Assembly (NCBI GenBank): GCA_946407015.1
Contig: CAMJML010000025.1
Location: 1-46,814 of the forward strand
Direction: 5' to 3'
DNA: 46,814 nucleotides
Origin: an uncultured Selenomonadales bacterium
GTDB lineage: Bacteria; Bacillota; Negativicutes; DSM-1736; Dendrosporobacteraceae
Of this stretch, positions 1 through 7,726 are shown piece by piece. The position numbers were made by a program, and so were the translations under genes. The notes under the pieces are model-generated. The model saw nothing but the letters and a program-made list of their open reading frames with translations. It was not told the origin of the DNA and did no database searches. Position 1 is the first letter of the stretch; every line of letters begins with the position of its first letter.

Positions 1-111
1 CTGTTACCGGCAGCCAAGCTGCCGCCAGCTGTGGTCACAAGTCCCGCAGCAGAAATCCCTGCCACCAGCCTGCCTGGTTCTGCCAAAAATAAAACCCTCG
101 ACCTCCCGTAA
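1..111 (+). CDS. possible 3' end of an upstream gene
   Basis: An open frame enters at base 1 and stops with TAA at 109-111, encoding 36 residues rich in Pro and Ala and ending KNKTLDLP. It could be the low-complexity C-terminal tail of a protein whose body lies outside the window. Nothing in it allows a family assignment. The 50 bases after the stop hold no obvious terminator. The frame could also be open by chance. Confidence 0.3.
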   Translation: MLPAAKLPPAVVTSPAAEIPATSLPGSAKNKTLDLP

Positions 112-162
112 CCCTCTGTGTCCTTTGCGGTTAAACACCGTTCCCCCATATAAGGAAAAAAT

Positions 163-192
163 GAGTAATTTACCCTAAACCAGGTAATGCTA
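163..192 (+). promoter_or_regulatory. candidate sigma-G promoter of the ger operon
   Basis: GAGTA (163-167), 18 bases, then AATGCTA (186-192). This differs by one base in each half from the forespore sigma-G consensus GMATR-N18-CATNMTA known from Bacillus. The predicted transcript would begin near base 200, just ahead of the SD at 211-218. That fits a GTG start at 224 better than the ATG at 209. Family knowledge: ger receptor operons are sigma-G dependent in Bacillus. The same one-mismatch pattern occurs before sspH. Confidence 0.45.
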
Positions 193-223
193 TAACTGAA
201 TTTCCAACATGGGGGTGACTGTA

Positions 224-2110
224 GTGCAGGATAATCTGGTTTTTAAGGCTTACCGGTACATCAAGGATCTATTAGTCTATAAGCCACCGACCCGTACTGC
301 TCATCGCTTTGTGCTGGGGGAATATAAAGAAGGTGAGCAGGGGGATACGCCATCAGCGGCATCGCCTGATGTACTGACGACCTCCCGGAAGGAATTAGAC
401 GCTTTAATCCGTTATGGGAATAGACTGGCTCAAGTCATGGAAGAAGCTCGTGAGCTTCTCAGCAGCCGTGATTTACAGGCTAAGGCCAATCTGACCGAAC
501 AGCTGAAGAATCTGGAAAAACAGCAAACAGAGCTTGAACCCATTCTTTTGACTTATGATACGAACAAAAGTGATCTTAAGAAAAGGGAATTAAGTTTTAG
601 CATTGAGGAAAATGAAAAAATCATTAAAGAACTCTATTATGTTGAAATCAACAAGGATATTGTTATTCGCCATTTTATAATTCCCGGCGTAAAGCCGGTT
701 AAGGCGATGCTGGTCTTTATGGATGGCATGATTGACAAAGAGTTGATTAATCTGGCCGTCTTGCAGCCACTCATGCTGCTGGATAAGGAAAAGCAGGCTT
801 TGCAGGGCGATAGTGATAATCTGCTTAAGCAGTTGATCAGTTTATTTTTACCGAGCAATCAGGCTCAGGAAGTGGATAATTTCGGCAAAGTATCTGCCGG
901 ACTCAATACCGGTGATACCGCTTTGTTTTTAGATGGCGTCAATCAGGCTGTATTGATTGAAACCAAAGGGTATGAGCATCGCAGCGTAGGCAAGCCGGAT
1001 ATAGAGCAGTCGGTCCGCGGTTCACAGGTGGCCTTTAGTGAGGCGCTGCGGGTTAATACCGGCTTGATCCGGACCATGATGCCTTCCAATGACCTGGTGA
1101 CTGAGATCTTTGAAATTGGCGAACGCATTCCGACCAAATGCGCCATTATGTATTTAAAATCGGTGGCCAATCCCAAACTGATTGGGGAAATTAAGCGGCG
1201 TGTTCTCAATATCAAAACAGACTATATTTCGGATATGGGCGTACTGGAACAATTTATCGAAGACCACCCCAGTATCGCATTGCCGCAAATGCTGTCCACC
1301 GAGCGTCCTGACCGGACGGTAGCGGCTCTTTCGGAAGGAAGGGTGGCCCTTTTGCTCAATGGCACGCCGTTTGCTCATGTGGTGCCTGTTACTTTTTTTA
1401 CGTTTTTCCATTCTGCGGAGGATTTTAGTCTTAAAGTTCCCATCGGCAGCGTGTCAAGATTACTCCGGTTGATTGGCACTTTGCTGGCCGTCATTTTACC
1501 GGCGGTTTATCTATCCATTGTATACTTTCATCCTGAGGCTTTGCCGACAGAAATGATTTTAGCCATCGCCGGGGCCAGAGAACGGGTGCCGTTCCCCTCG
1601 GTGGGGGAATTGCTGCTGATGGAGTTTGCCTTTGAACTCATTCGTGAAGCCGGCTTGCGCATTCCCGGCTTGCTGGGGTCCACCATCGGTATTGTCGGCG
1701 CCATCATCTTAGGACAGGCGGCGGTATCGGCTAACCTGGTCAGCCCGGTAACCGTAGTGGTCATTGCCTTGACAGGTCTGGCTTCTTTTACCATTCCTGA
1801 TTACCGGCTTGCCGCTGCCGGTAGACTGCTGCGGTTTATCTTTATTGCTTTGGCTTATATGCTGGGGCTGGTGGGAGTGGCCTTAGGACTGCTGATGGTT
1901 ACCGCAATATTGACCAACATGAAGTCCTTTGGGGTTCCCTATATGACACCGATTGCGCCGAAAACCATGGCGGGGTTGGATGTCATTATCCGCGGACCGG
2001 TGTTCCGTCAGGAGATGCGGCCGGATGGCCTGAATGCGCAGGATAACCGCCGGCAGCCGCATATCAGCCGACAGTGGACAATCAAGTCTGAAGAGGAGAA
2101 AGAATCATGA
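224..2110 (+). CDS. gerA: spore germination receptor subunit A (GerA family)
   Basis: A-subunit of a nutrient germinant receptor of the spore inner membrane. The core matches GerAA: a soluble N-terminal half (LNTGDTALFLDG, GYEHRSVGKPDIE, FIEDHPSI-PQ-TERPD) followed by about five membrane segments from roughly residue 420 (ERVPFPSVGELLLMEFAFEL, REAGLRIPG, GLASFTIPDY). The frame also has an ATG at 209, but GTG 224 sits five bases after the strong SD GGGGGTGA (211-218), giving 628 residues. That is longer than the roughly 480-540 usual for the family. The excess is an N-terminal segment of about 110 residues with a charged helical stretch (residues about 60-120) that could form a coiled coil. 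The stop overlaps the next start as ATGA, so the two genes are probably translationally coupled. Confidence 0.95.
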   Translation: MQDNLVFKAYRYIKDLLVYKPPTRTAHRFVLGEYKEGEQGDTPSAASPDVLTTSRKELDALIRYGNRLAQVMEEARELLSSRDLQAKANLTEQLKNLEKQQTELEPILLTYDTNKSDLKKRELSFSIEENEKIIKELYYVEINKDIVIRHFIIPGVKPVKAMLVFMDGMIDKELINLAVLQPLMLLDKEKQALQGDSDNLLKQLISLFLPSNQAQEVDNFGKVSAGLNTGDTALFLDGVNQAVLIETKGYEHRSVGKPDIEQSVRGSQVAFSEALRVNTGLIRTMMPSNDLVTEIFEIGERIPTKCAIMYLKSVANPKLIGEIKRRVLNIKTDYISDMGVLEQFIEDHPSIALPQMLSTERPDRTVAALSEGRVALLLNGTPFAHVVPVTFFTFFHSAEDFSLKVPIGSVSRLLRLIGTLLAVILPAVYLSIVYFHPEALPTEMILAIAGARERVPFPSVGELLLMEFAFELIREAGLRIPGLLGSTIGIVGAIILGQAAVSANLVSPVTVVVIALTGLASFTIPDYRLAAAGRLLRFIFIALAYMLGLVGVALGLLMVTAILTNMKSFGVPYMTPIAPKTMAGLDVIIRGPVFRQEMRPDGLNAQDNRRQPHISRQWTIKSEEEKES

Positions 2111-3210
2111 GTTTTCAACCAGGATCTATGGGCGCCGCTGAAGGAATCGGGTTAATTTTTGTTATTACATTTGCCAAAATATTTTTATCCATCCCCGCCA
2201 AGGCTGCCGAGATTAGTGCCGGTTTGTCCTGGCTCAGCTCGGCTGTTGCCGCCGCAGCGGCATTTGTTCCAGTATTGTTGCTCAACTTTGTTTTTAAATG
2301 GATCCCCGGCGATTTGTACAGTATCTCCAGAAAACTGCTTGGGCGCTGGGGTGCCGGGTTCATGGCAGTGTTTTATATCGGAATCTTCTTAAGCGATGCT
2401 GCCTTGCTGCTCAGGCAGTTTGCAGAAAATACGCTCTTAACGGCTTTGCCTGGTGCCGAATTCAGCGTGGTTATTGCGGTTTATGGCTTGGCGGTCGGGT
2501 TGCTGGTCTATCTGGGGATTGAAGCCATTGCCCGCAGCTCCTATCTGCTGATGCCCTTTATTGTTGGCAGCATGCTGCTCATTTTTCTGTTGTTAAGCCC
2601 ACTGTATAACATCTATAATTTAGCCCCTTGGCTGGGCAATGGGATTGGTCCGACAGTAAAATCCGGGATGCTGACCGCCGGGGTGAATATTGGGGCGATC
2701 GTTGCCGTCATTCTGGCTGTCTCGTTCCAGAGTTACCGGAACTTGAACGCTTGCCTGGTTTTCGGGCTGGGCAGCAGTGCGGTGTTGAAAGCCATCTTTT
2801 TTGTTCTCTATGTCATGGTTTTTGGGGTGGCGGTGGCGCAAGAAAAAACCTTGCCTTTTTTTGAAGCAGCCCGGCTGGTTTATTTGAGCCGTTATTTACA
2901 GCGCATTGAAGCTGTTTTTATCCTGCTATGGGTTATTGTAGGAGTGATCAGCATTGCCATTAGTGTCTATATCGGTCTTTATCTGATCACTCGCTTGCTT
3001 AATCTTCCTACGATGTCGCCGCTAATTCCAACCGTTGTACTCATCCTGATCCAGTTGGCTATGATTCCGGGCGATATTACCACTACCGTTAATCTGGATT
3101 ATAGGCTGTTGTCTACCTACTATAATGGTGGCCTATATGGCTTTCCAATTTTGCTCTTTGCACTGGCCTATCTCAAAAAACGAAAGTCTGGCAAGGCAGC
3201 AGCAGCTTGA
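2107..3210 (+). CDS. gerB: spore germination permease subunit B (GerAB/GerKB)
   Basis: A 367-residue polytopic membrane protein with about ten hydrophobic segments, of the endospore germination permease family (APC superfamily). In characterised receptors the B subunit contributes the germinant-binding site. Typical features are the N-terminal GFIFVITFAKIFLS-type first helix with SAGLSWLSSAV after it, the PGDLYSISRKLLG loop, and a Gly/Ala-rich C-terminal half with LPTMSPLIP. Length is as usual for the family (about 360-370). It overlaps gerA by four bases (ATGA) and is followed by gerC after 23 bases, so it lies in one operon. There is no sign of truncation. Confidence 0.95.
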   Translation: MSFQPGSMGAAEGIGLIFVITFAKIFLSIPAKAAEISAGLSWLSSAVAAAAAFVPVLLLNFVFKWIPGDLYSISRKLLGRWGAGFMAVFYIGIFLSDAALLLRQFAENTLLTALPGAEFSVVIAVYGLAVGLLVYLGIEAIARSSYLLMPFIVGSMLLIFLLLSPLYNIYNLAPWLGNGIGPTVKSGMLTAGVNIGAIVAVILAVSFQSYRNLNACLVFGLGSSAVLKAIFFVLYVMVFGVAVAQEKTLPFFEAARLVYLSRYLQRIEAVFILLWVIVGVISIAISVYIGLYLITRLLNLPTMSPLIPTVVLILIQLAMIPGDITTTVNLDYRLLSTYYNGGLYGFPILLFALAYLKKRKSGKAAAA

Positions 3211-3233
3211 CAAGAGGCTAAAGGAGGCAGGTT

Positions 3234-4505
3234 ATGAACCGGCGAAAAAAAATCGGGCTATGGCTCATACTCATTTGCCTGTTGATTACTGGCTGCAACG
3301 GAGCAAAAGAAAGTGACGGTATTGCTTATGCGCTCTTAGTCGGTGTGGACCGTGATGATGACAACCAGCTGGAATATACCTTTCAGATTGCGATTCCCCG
3401 TGGCTTTGGAGCCGGCAGCGGCAGCAGCCCTAAAGATGCGAAAGAAGCTACCGTTACGCTGGCTATTACGGCTAATTCCTTTGCCGAGGCCCGTGATATA
3501 GCCAACAGCACAGTCGCTAGAACGCTGAATTTATCGCATGTCAAAGGATTTCTGATTGGGGAAAAAGTGGCCCGAGAAGGCATAGAGGCCACCTTGCCGG
3601 CACTTCCCCGGTTTCGTGAGTATCGCGGCAGCATGTTTCTCATGGTCATCAAGGACGGTACGGCCAAAGATTTTATTGCCGACAATAATCCAAAATTGGA
3701 GGTGCTTCCGTCCCGCTATATTGAGACTATGATGGGTTCAGCCAAAGAGAGCAGTACTTTTCTGGCCAGCAATATCCATGAGTATTTTGTCAGACTAAAG
3801 AGTTCAACCGGTTCTCCCTATGTGACGCTGGCGGCTAATAACCTTGGGAATAAAGGAAAAGAACAACACAAGCAATCACAGCAAGCACTTGACCGGACAA
3901 ACGCTTATACGGCCGGGCAGACGGAAAGGGACTTGGTTACGAATCCGGCCGAATTTTTAGGTGTGGCCGTGTTTCAAGGGGATAAGATGGTGGGGGTTTT
4001 AGATAATAAGCAAACGCGGGGTTTGGCCATTTTAGAAAGCAAATTTGGTCATGGCTTTTTTGTTGTAGCCGATCCGGTGGTGCCGCAAAAGGCGATTAAT
4101 CTGGAGGTTGAAGAAGGGCGAAAGCCTAAAATCACCGTTGACTTAATTGATGGACAGGCCCGGATTGCGATCGATGTTTTCATGGAAGCCGAGATTACGG
4201 CCATTGGCAGCGATGTTAATTATGAGGGCGAGGGGTATCGTCAGCAATTGGAAGAGGAAGTCTCCAAGGTCATTCAGCAAGATATTGAGGATATGCTGGC
4301 TGTTACCCAGCCGCTAGGCAGTGATGTTGCCGGCTTAGGTTATTATCTGCGTCCTAAATTAGGCTCTTATCAGGAATTGCTGAACCTGAACTGGCCGGAA
4401 TTGTACCGGAACGCGGAAACCAGTGTGAAGGTTGTGACCAGAGTGCGCCGGACGGGCTTAATGATTAAAACCTCACCAGACGATCCCAAAGAGCGGAGGA
4501 AATAA
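3234..4505 (+). CDS. gerC: spore germination lipoprotein subunit C (Ger(x)C)
   Basis: The 423-residue C subunit of the germinant receptor. It starts MNRRKKIGLWLILICLLITG followed by Cys, a lipoprotein signal peptide with lipobox LITGC, so the mature protein is lipid-anchored at the spore inner membrane. The N-terminal domain has the family pattern of DGIAYALLVGVDRDDD, and the C-terminal domain carries QLEEEVSKVIQQDIEDML and the closing VKVVTRVRRTGLM. SD AAGGAGG lies just before the ATG. A hydrophilic segment with many Gln and Lys (about residues 210-235) lies between the domains. It follows gerB by 23 bases and precedes the small D-type gene by two bases. Confidence 0.95.
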   Translation: MNRRKKIGLWLILICLLITGCNGAKESDGIAYALLVGVDRDDDNQLEYTFQIAIPRGFGAGSGSSPKDAKEATVTLAITANSFAEARDIANSTVARTLNLSHVKGFLIGEKVAREGIEATLPALPRFREYRGSMFLMVIKDGTAKDFIADNNPKLEVLPSRYIETMMGSAKESSTFLASNIHEYFVRLKSSTGSPYVTLAANNLGNKGKEQHKQSQQALDRTNAYTAGQTERDLVTNPAEFLGVAVFQGDKMVGVLDNKQTRGLAILESKFGHGFFVVADPVVPQKAINLEVEEGRKPKITVDLIDGQARIAIDVFMEAEITAIGSDVNYEGEGYRQQLEEEVSKVIQQDIEDMLAVTQPLGSDVAGLGYYLRPKLGSYQELLNLNWPELYRNAETSVKVVTRVRRTGLMIKTSPDDPKERRK

Positions 4506-4507
4506 GT

Positions 4508-4672
4508 ATGCAGGAAATGATGTTGCTGGTCGTTGTCATTGCCGCGTTGCATGCCATGACGTATAGCCGCTGGCTGATGCATAATGGCAATAAGCCAGGA
4601 GCGGTTGGCGTTTATGTGATCATCTTGCTCAGCTTGGCACTGCCTGTTTATCGACTGGTTACTGCTTTATAA
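4508..4672 (+). CDS. small two-helix membrane protein, likely germinant receptor D subunit
   Basis: A 54-residue reading frame starting two bases after the gerC stop, with SD GGAGGA at the correct distance (inside the gerC 3' end). The protein is two hydrophobic segments (about residues 4-18 and 34-52) joined by a short polar loop containing RWLMHNGNKPG. In Bacillus some GerA-type operons carry a D gene encoding a small protein with exactly two transmembrane segments that modulates receptor activity. Position, spacing and topology fit that role, although I cannot show sequence homology. The terminator begins at the stop codon, making this the last gene of the operon. Confidence 0.75.
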   Translation: MQEMMLLVVVIAALHAMTYSRWLMHNGNKPGAVGVYVIILLSLALPVYRLVTAL

Positions 4673-4705
4673 AATAACAGCCGGCTTTATGCCGGCTGTT
4701 ATTTT
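4671..4705. terminator. bidirectional terminator between ger operon and chemoreceptor
   Basis: A perfect 15-base-pair inverted repeat (4671-4685 with 4691-4705) around a five-base loop. One arm begins AAAATAACAG and the other ends CTGTTATTTT, so the hairpin has a U-rich tail in both directions. It contains the end of the last ger-operon stop codon and abuts the stop of the convergent chemoreceptor gene. Confidence 0.85.
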
Positions 4706-6434
4706 ATAGTTTGAATTGATGAACCGCTGTTTGCAGATCCTCGGCCATTTTGGCCAGCGTTTGGCTGGAAGAGGCAATTTCCTCCATGGATGCCGATTGT
4801 TCCTGCGTAGCGGCTGCCACCGTCTGGGTTTGGCTGGCCGTATTGCGGCTGACTTGATCGATGGCTTGCACCGAGTCGACAATTTGGTTAGTATTGTTGG
4901 CGGCCTGCTGAATGGCTGCTGTAATGGAGTTAAGCTGATGCAAGACTTGATTGACCAAGGCTTCAATTTCATGAAAGGCCTGACCGGCTCGCTGGACGAC
5001 ATCGGTACCGGCCTTGACTTCACGGGTGCCGTTGTCCATAGACGATACGGCTTGATCGGTATCGTACTGAACCTCTTGGATCATAGCCGCAATCTGGTCG
5101 GCAGCTCCTTCGGATTGTTCGGCCAGTTTGCGGACTTCTTCTGCAACCACGGCAAACCCACGTCCTTGTTCACCGGCGCGTGCCGCTTCAATGGCCGCAT
5201 TGAGTGCCAATAAATTGGTTTGTCCGGCAATGCTGGCAATGGTGTTGACAATTTGTCCGATTTCTTTCGAACGCTCACCTAGCTTGGACACCACTTGGGC
5301 CGATGTCATGACATTTTCCTGAATGCTGGTCATCTGCCGAATGGCATCGGAAACGACAAGGCTGCCTTGTTTCGCCGAAGACGATGTCTGATCGGCCATA
5401 TAGGTGACCTCTTTGGCTTTAACGGAGACTTGTTGAAAGTTTGCCGACATCCCCTGGACGGCTGTTGAGCTTTCCTGAACAGATAGGAGCTGTTGCTCGC
5501 TGCCCTGGGCAACGGCTGTAATGGTTACCGCGACTTGGTTCGCAGCCTGGGCCGATTGGTCGGCGCTGGCCGTTAATTGTTCCGAGGCAGCGGCCACCTG
5601 TTCGGCTGATGTGGCAATATTTTGCAGCATGGCGACAAAGCTTTGGCGCATTTGGTTAAAGGCGGTTGCCAGTTCGCCTAATTCATCTTTGGCGGTAACC
5701 GGAATGGTCTGACTTAAGTCACCGGCGGCATATTTCCTGGCACCGGCCAGCATTTCGATAATGGGGTTGCGAATCATGCGGGTTAAAAAAGTGCTGAGGG
5801 CGATACCGACAGCCAGGGCAACGACACTGATGACAAGGGATAAAAAGATAATTTGCTCAGAATCTTTCAGAGATAATTTTAAATTGTTGTTAAAAATTTC
5901 TTCATTGTAACCGGCGAACTTGCTGGTTAAGCTATTAATTTGAGTGGCAAAGGGGATCATGGTTTTCAGGACATGGGAATATTGATCCTTGATTTGACTG
6001 GCCCGAGCATAGTCACCGGCATTCAGTTTCTGGTGATACGTGCGCACCAGGGGCGCCAGGTCCCGGGAAGCCATGTTCTTATATTGTTCGGTTTGTTCCA
6101 TGAGTTGCCGGACTTCCGGTTTCTTTTCTTCACGGGCTTTTTCCAGCAGTACTGTTTCCAGAGCTAGGGCAGTTTGCAGTTGCTCTTCGGCCTGGGCCAG
6201 GTATTTTTCATCACCATAGGCAATATAGGCGCGGACGCTGCTGACTGCTTCGGTAAATGCCGAATCGATTTTCAGGGAGGTTACCAGGCGGTCATTGGCT
6301 GAGCCAATTTGTGCAAGTTGCTGCTGCGATGATTTCAGGGAAAAAAATGAGTTTCCGCTTAAAATTAATAAAATAAGCAGGATGATAGCAAACCCCAGAC
6401 TGATTTTGGTACCGATTTTTAGCTTGGCGAACAA
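4704..6434 (-). CDS. methyl-accepting chemotaxis protein
   Basis: Membrane chemoreceptor that signals to CheA/CheW. Order: first membrane helix ([14 protein letters not shown]), a four-helix-bundle type periplasmic/extracytoplasmic sensor of about 170 residues, a second membrane helix ([15 protein letters not shown]), a HAMP linker with [20 protein letters not shown], and a long cytoplasmic coiled coil whose tip carries the conserved [20 protein letters not shown] and [18 protein letters not shown]. The longest frame starts at 6458, but TTG at 6434 lies six bases after AAGGAAGGA and gives the usual short N-terminus FAKLKIGTK (576 residues), so I prefer it. The ligand is unknown. It stands alone, facing the ger operon. 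Confidence 0.93.
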   Translation of the reverse strand: MFAKLKIGTKISLGFAIILLILLILSGNSFFSLKSSQQQLAQIGSANDRLVTSLKIDSAFTEAVSSVRAYIAYGDEKYLAQAEEQLQTALALETVLLEKAREEKKPEVRQLMEQTEQYKNMASRDLAPLVRTYHQKLNAGDYARASQIKDQYSHVLKTMIPFATQINSLTSKFAGYNEEIFNNNLKLSLKDSEQIIFLSLVISVVALAVGIALSTFLTRMIRNPIIEMLAGARKYAAGDLSQTIPVTAKDELGELATAFNQMRQSFVAMLQNIATSAEQVAAASEQLTASADQSAQAANQVAVTITAVAQGSEQQLLSVQESSTAVQGMSANFQQVSVKAKEVTYMADQTSSSAKQGSLVVSDAIRQMTSIQENVMTSAQVVSKLGERSKEIGQIVNTIASIAGQTNLLALNAAIEAARAGEQGRGFAVVAEEVRKLAEQSEGAADQIAAMIQEVQYDTDQAVSSMDNGTREVKAGTDVVQRAGQAFHEIEALVNQVLHQLNSITAAIQQAANNTNQIVDSVQAIDQVSRNTASQTQTVAAATQEQSASMEEIASSSQTLAKMAEDLQTAVHQFKL

Positions 6435-6706
6435 AACAAATCCTTCCTTTCGAATCATGATGCCAAAATGGCTTTATTTATCCATCATATAACAAAAAAC
6501 GACAAATTACTGTGGGGCGAAAGTCCTAGTAAACGGGGAGCTGCGCCATAGGGACCAGCTGTGAAGCGTTGTCATAATTGGTTTTCTAAGCAGCAGGAGT
6601 TTGAAAAAAATATCAGTGGGCTAGCAGTTGTTGTCTGACCCGGTTAAGCATGTTTCCGGGTTACACAAGGCAAACTAAGAATATGCTGCAATTTTAGTGG
6701 AAAACC
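6435..6706. other. intergenic region between chemoreceptor and nad operon
   Basis: No reading frame of note. On the plus strand at about 6512-6570 there is a segment with a short GNRA-capped hairpin (GGGGC-GAAA-GTCC) followed by AGCTG...CAGCT pairing, and at 6639-6662 an ACCCGG...CCGGGT hairpin. I could not match these to a named riboswitch. No sigma-28 promoter was recognised for the chemoreceptor. Confidence 0.5.
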
Positions 6707-6735
6707 TTGTAAAACCAAGCTGCTGTCATTATAAT
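6707..6735 (+). promoter_or_regulatory. sigma-A promoter of nadABC
   Basis: TTGTAA at 6707-6712, a 17-base spacer, and a perfect TATAAT at 6730-6735. The start codon of nadA is 58 bases downstream. This is the best vegetative promoter in the intergenic region. Confidence 0.8.
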
Positions 6736-6740
6736 GGTTT

Positions 6741-6755
6741 ACAGGTGACAAGACA
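6741..6755. promoter_or_regulatory. possible NiaR (YrxA) operator
   Basis: ACAGGTGACAAGACA lies directly over the expected transcription start. Read on the other strand it is TGTCTTGTCACCTGT, close to the TGTCTTGACAC-type sequence I recall for NiaR, the nicotinate-responsive repressor of nad operons in Bacillota. The position would block transcription. The match is from memory and no niaR gene is in the window. Confidence 0.35.
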
Positions 6756-6793
6756 ACGCAAAGATTATCAATTGAGCTGGGAGTGATGAAAGA

Positions 6794-7714
6794 GTGGAGC
6801 AAATGGATATCAAGCAGTTATCGGCTGACATAACCCGGTTAAAAAAGGAACGCAACGCTGTCATACTGGCGCATTTGTATCAACGGCCGGAAGTTCAGGA
6901 GGTGGCTGATTTTGTTGGGGACTCGCTGGAACTTTCCCGGCAGGCAGCCAGTACCGACGCTGACGTCATTGTGTTTTGCGGGGTGCATTTTATGGCCGAG
7001 ACGGCCTATATTTTATCGCCGGATAAAATTGTGCTGCTGCCGGACGAACAGGCCGGCTGTCCCATGGCCAATATGATCACGGCCGAGCAACTGAAAACCA
7101 GAAAGAGCCAATTGCCGGATGCCGTCGTGGTGGCCTATGTCAATACTTCGGCCGAGGTGAAGGCCGAGAGCGACATTTGCTGTACGTCAGCCAATGCCGT
7201 CAAGGTGGTCCAGTCGGTGCCGGCGGACAAGCCTATTCTCTTTGTGCCGGACAAGAACCTGGGTGCTTACATTATCCAGCAGACCGGCCGGCCTATGGAG
7301 CTGTGGCAGGGCTGGTGCAATACCCACGAATGGGTGACCGCCGACAATGTGGCTGCCGCGAAGGCCGAGCATCCTGCGGCCCTGGTGCTGGCCCATCCGG
7401 AGTGCCAGCCTGAAGTGGTGGCCCTGGCCGACTTTGTGTCCGGTACTTCCCGGCTCATCCAATATGCCAAAGAAAGCCAGGACCGGCAGTTTATTATTGT
7501 GACCGAGGCCGGTATCCTGCATCAGCTTAACAAGCATTGTCCGGAGAAAGAGTTTTATTTGGCGACCGGCAAGCTGGTGTGTCCCAATATGAAATTAACC
7601 ACACTGCCCAAAGTCAAGCAGGCTTTGGAAACTCTGCAGCCGCGCATCACTGTTCCCGAGCCGGTGCGCGCTAAAGCGTTAGGCTGTTTAGAGCGCATGC
7701 TGGCCATCAGATAA
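6794..7714 (+). CDS. nadA: quinolinate synthase
   Basis: Condenses iminoaspartate with dihydroxyacetone phosphate to quinolinate, the second step of de novo NAD synthesis, using a [4Fe-4S] cluster in the cytoplasm. The 306-residue protein carries the three expected cluster cysteines: C89 in GCPMANM, C175 in WCNTHEW and C263 in CPNMK. Other family motifs are AHLYQRPEVQ, FVGDSLELS, PDKNLGAY, HPECQPEV and TEAGILHQL. The start is GTG, seven bases after GGGAGTGA; the in-frame ATG at 6803 is less well placed. The gene is followed after 12 bases by nadB, so iminoaspartate production and use are in one operon. Confidence 0.97.
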   Translation: MEQMDIKQLSADITRLKKERNAVILAHLYQRPEVQEVADFVGDSLELSRQAASTDADVIVFCGVHFMAETAYILSPDKIVLLPDEQAGCPMANMITAEQLKTRKSQLPDAVVVAYVNTSAEVKAESDICCTSANAVKVVQSVPADKPILFVPDKNLGAYIIQQTGRPMELWQGWCNTHEWVTADNVAAAKAEHPAALVLAHPECQPEVVALADFVSGTSRLIQYAKESQDRQFIIVTEAGILHQLNKHCPEKEFYLATGKLVCPNMKLTTLPKVKQALETLQPRITVPEPVRAKALGCLERMLAIR

Positions 7715-7726
7715 GGAGCATAAACC

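Noticed and set aside
4716..5213. 165-codon plus-strand frame opposite the chemoreceptor
   Set aside because: Shadow of the highly biased MCP signalling domain; no SD, and the opposite strand carries clear family motifs.
6512..6570. c-di-GMP or NAD+ riboswitch upstream of nadA
   Set aside because: Only a GNRA-capped stem is shared; conserved cores of these riboswitches are not present, and the segment is upstream of the mapped-looking promoter.
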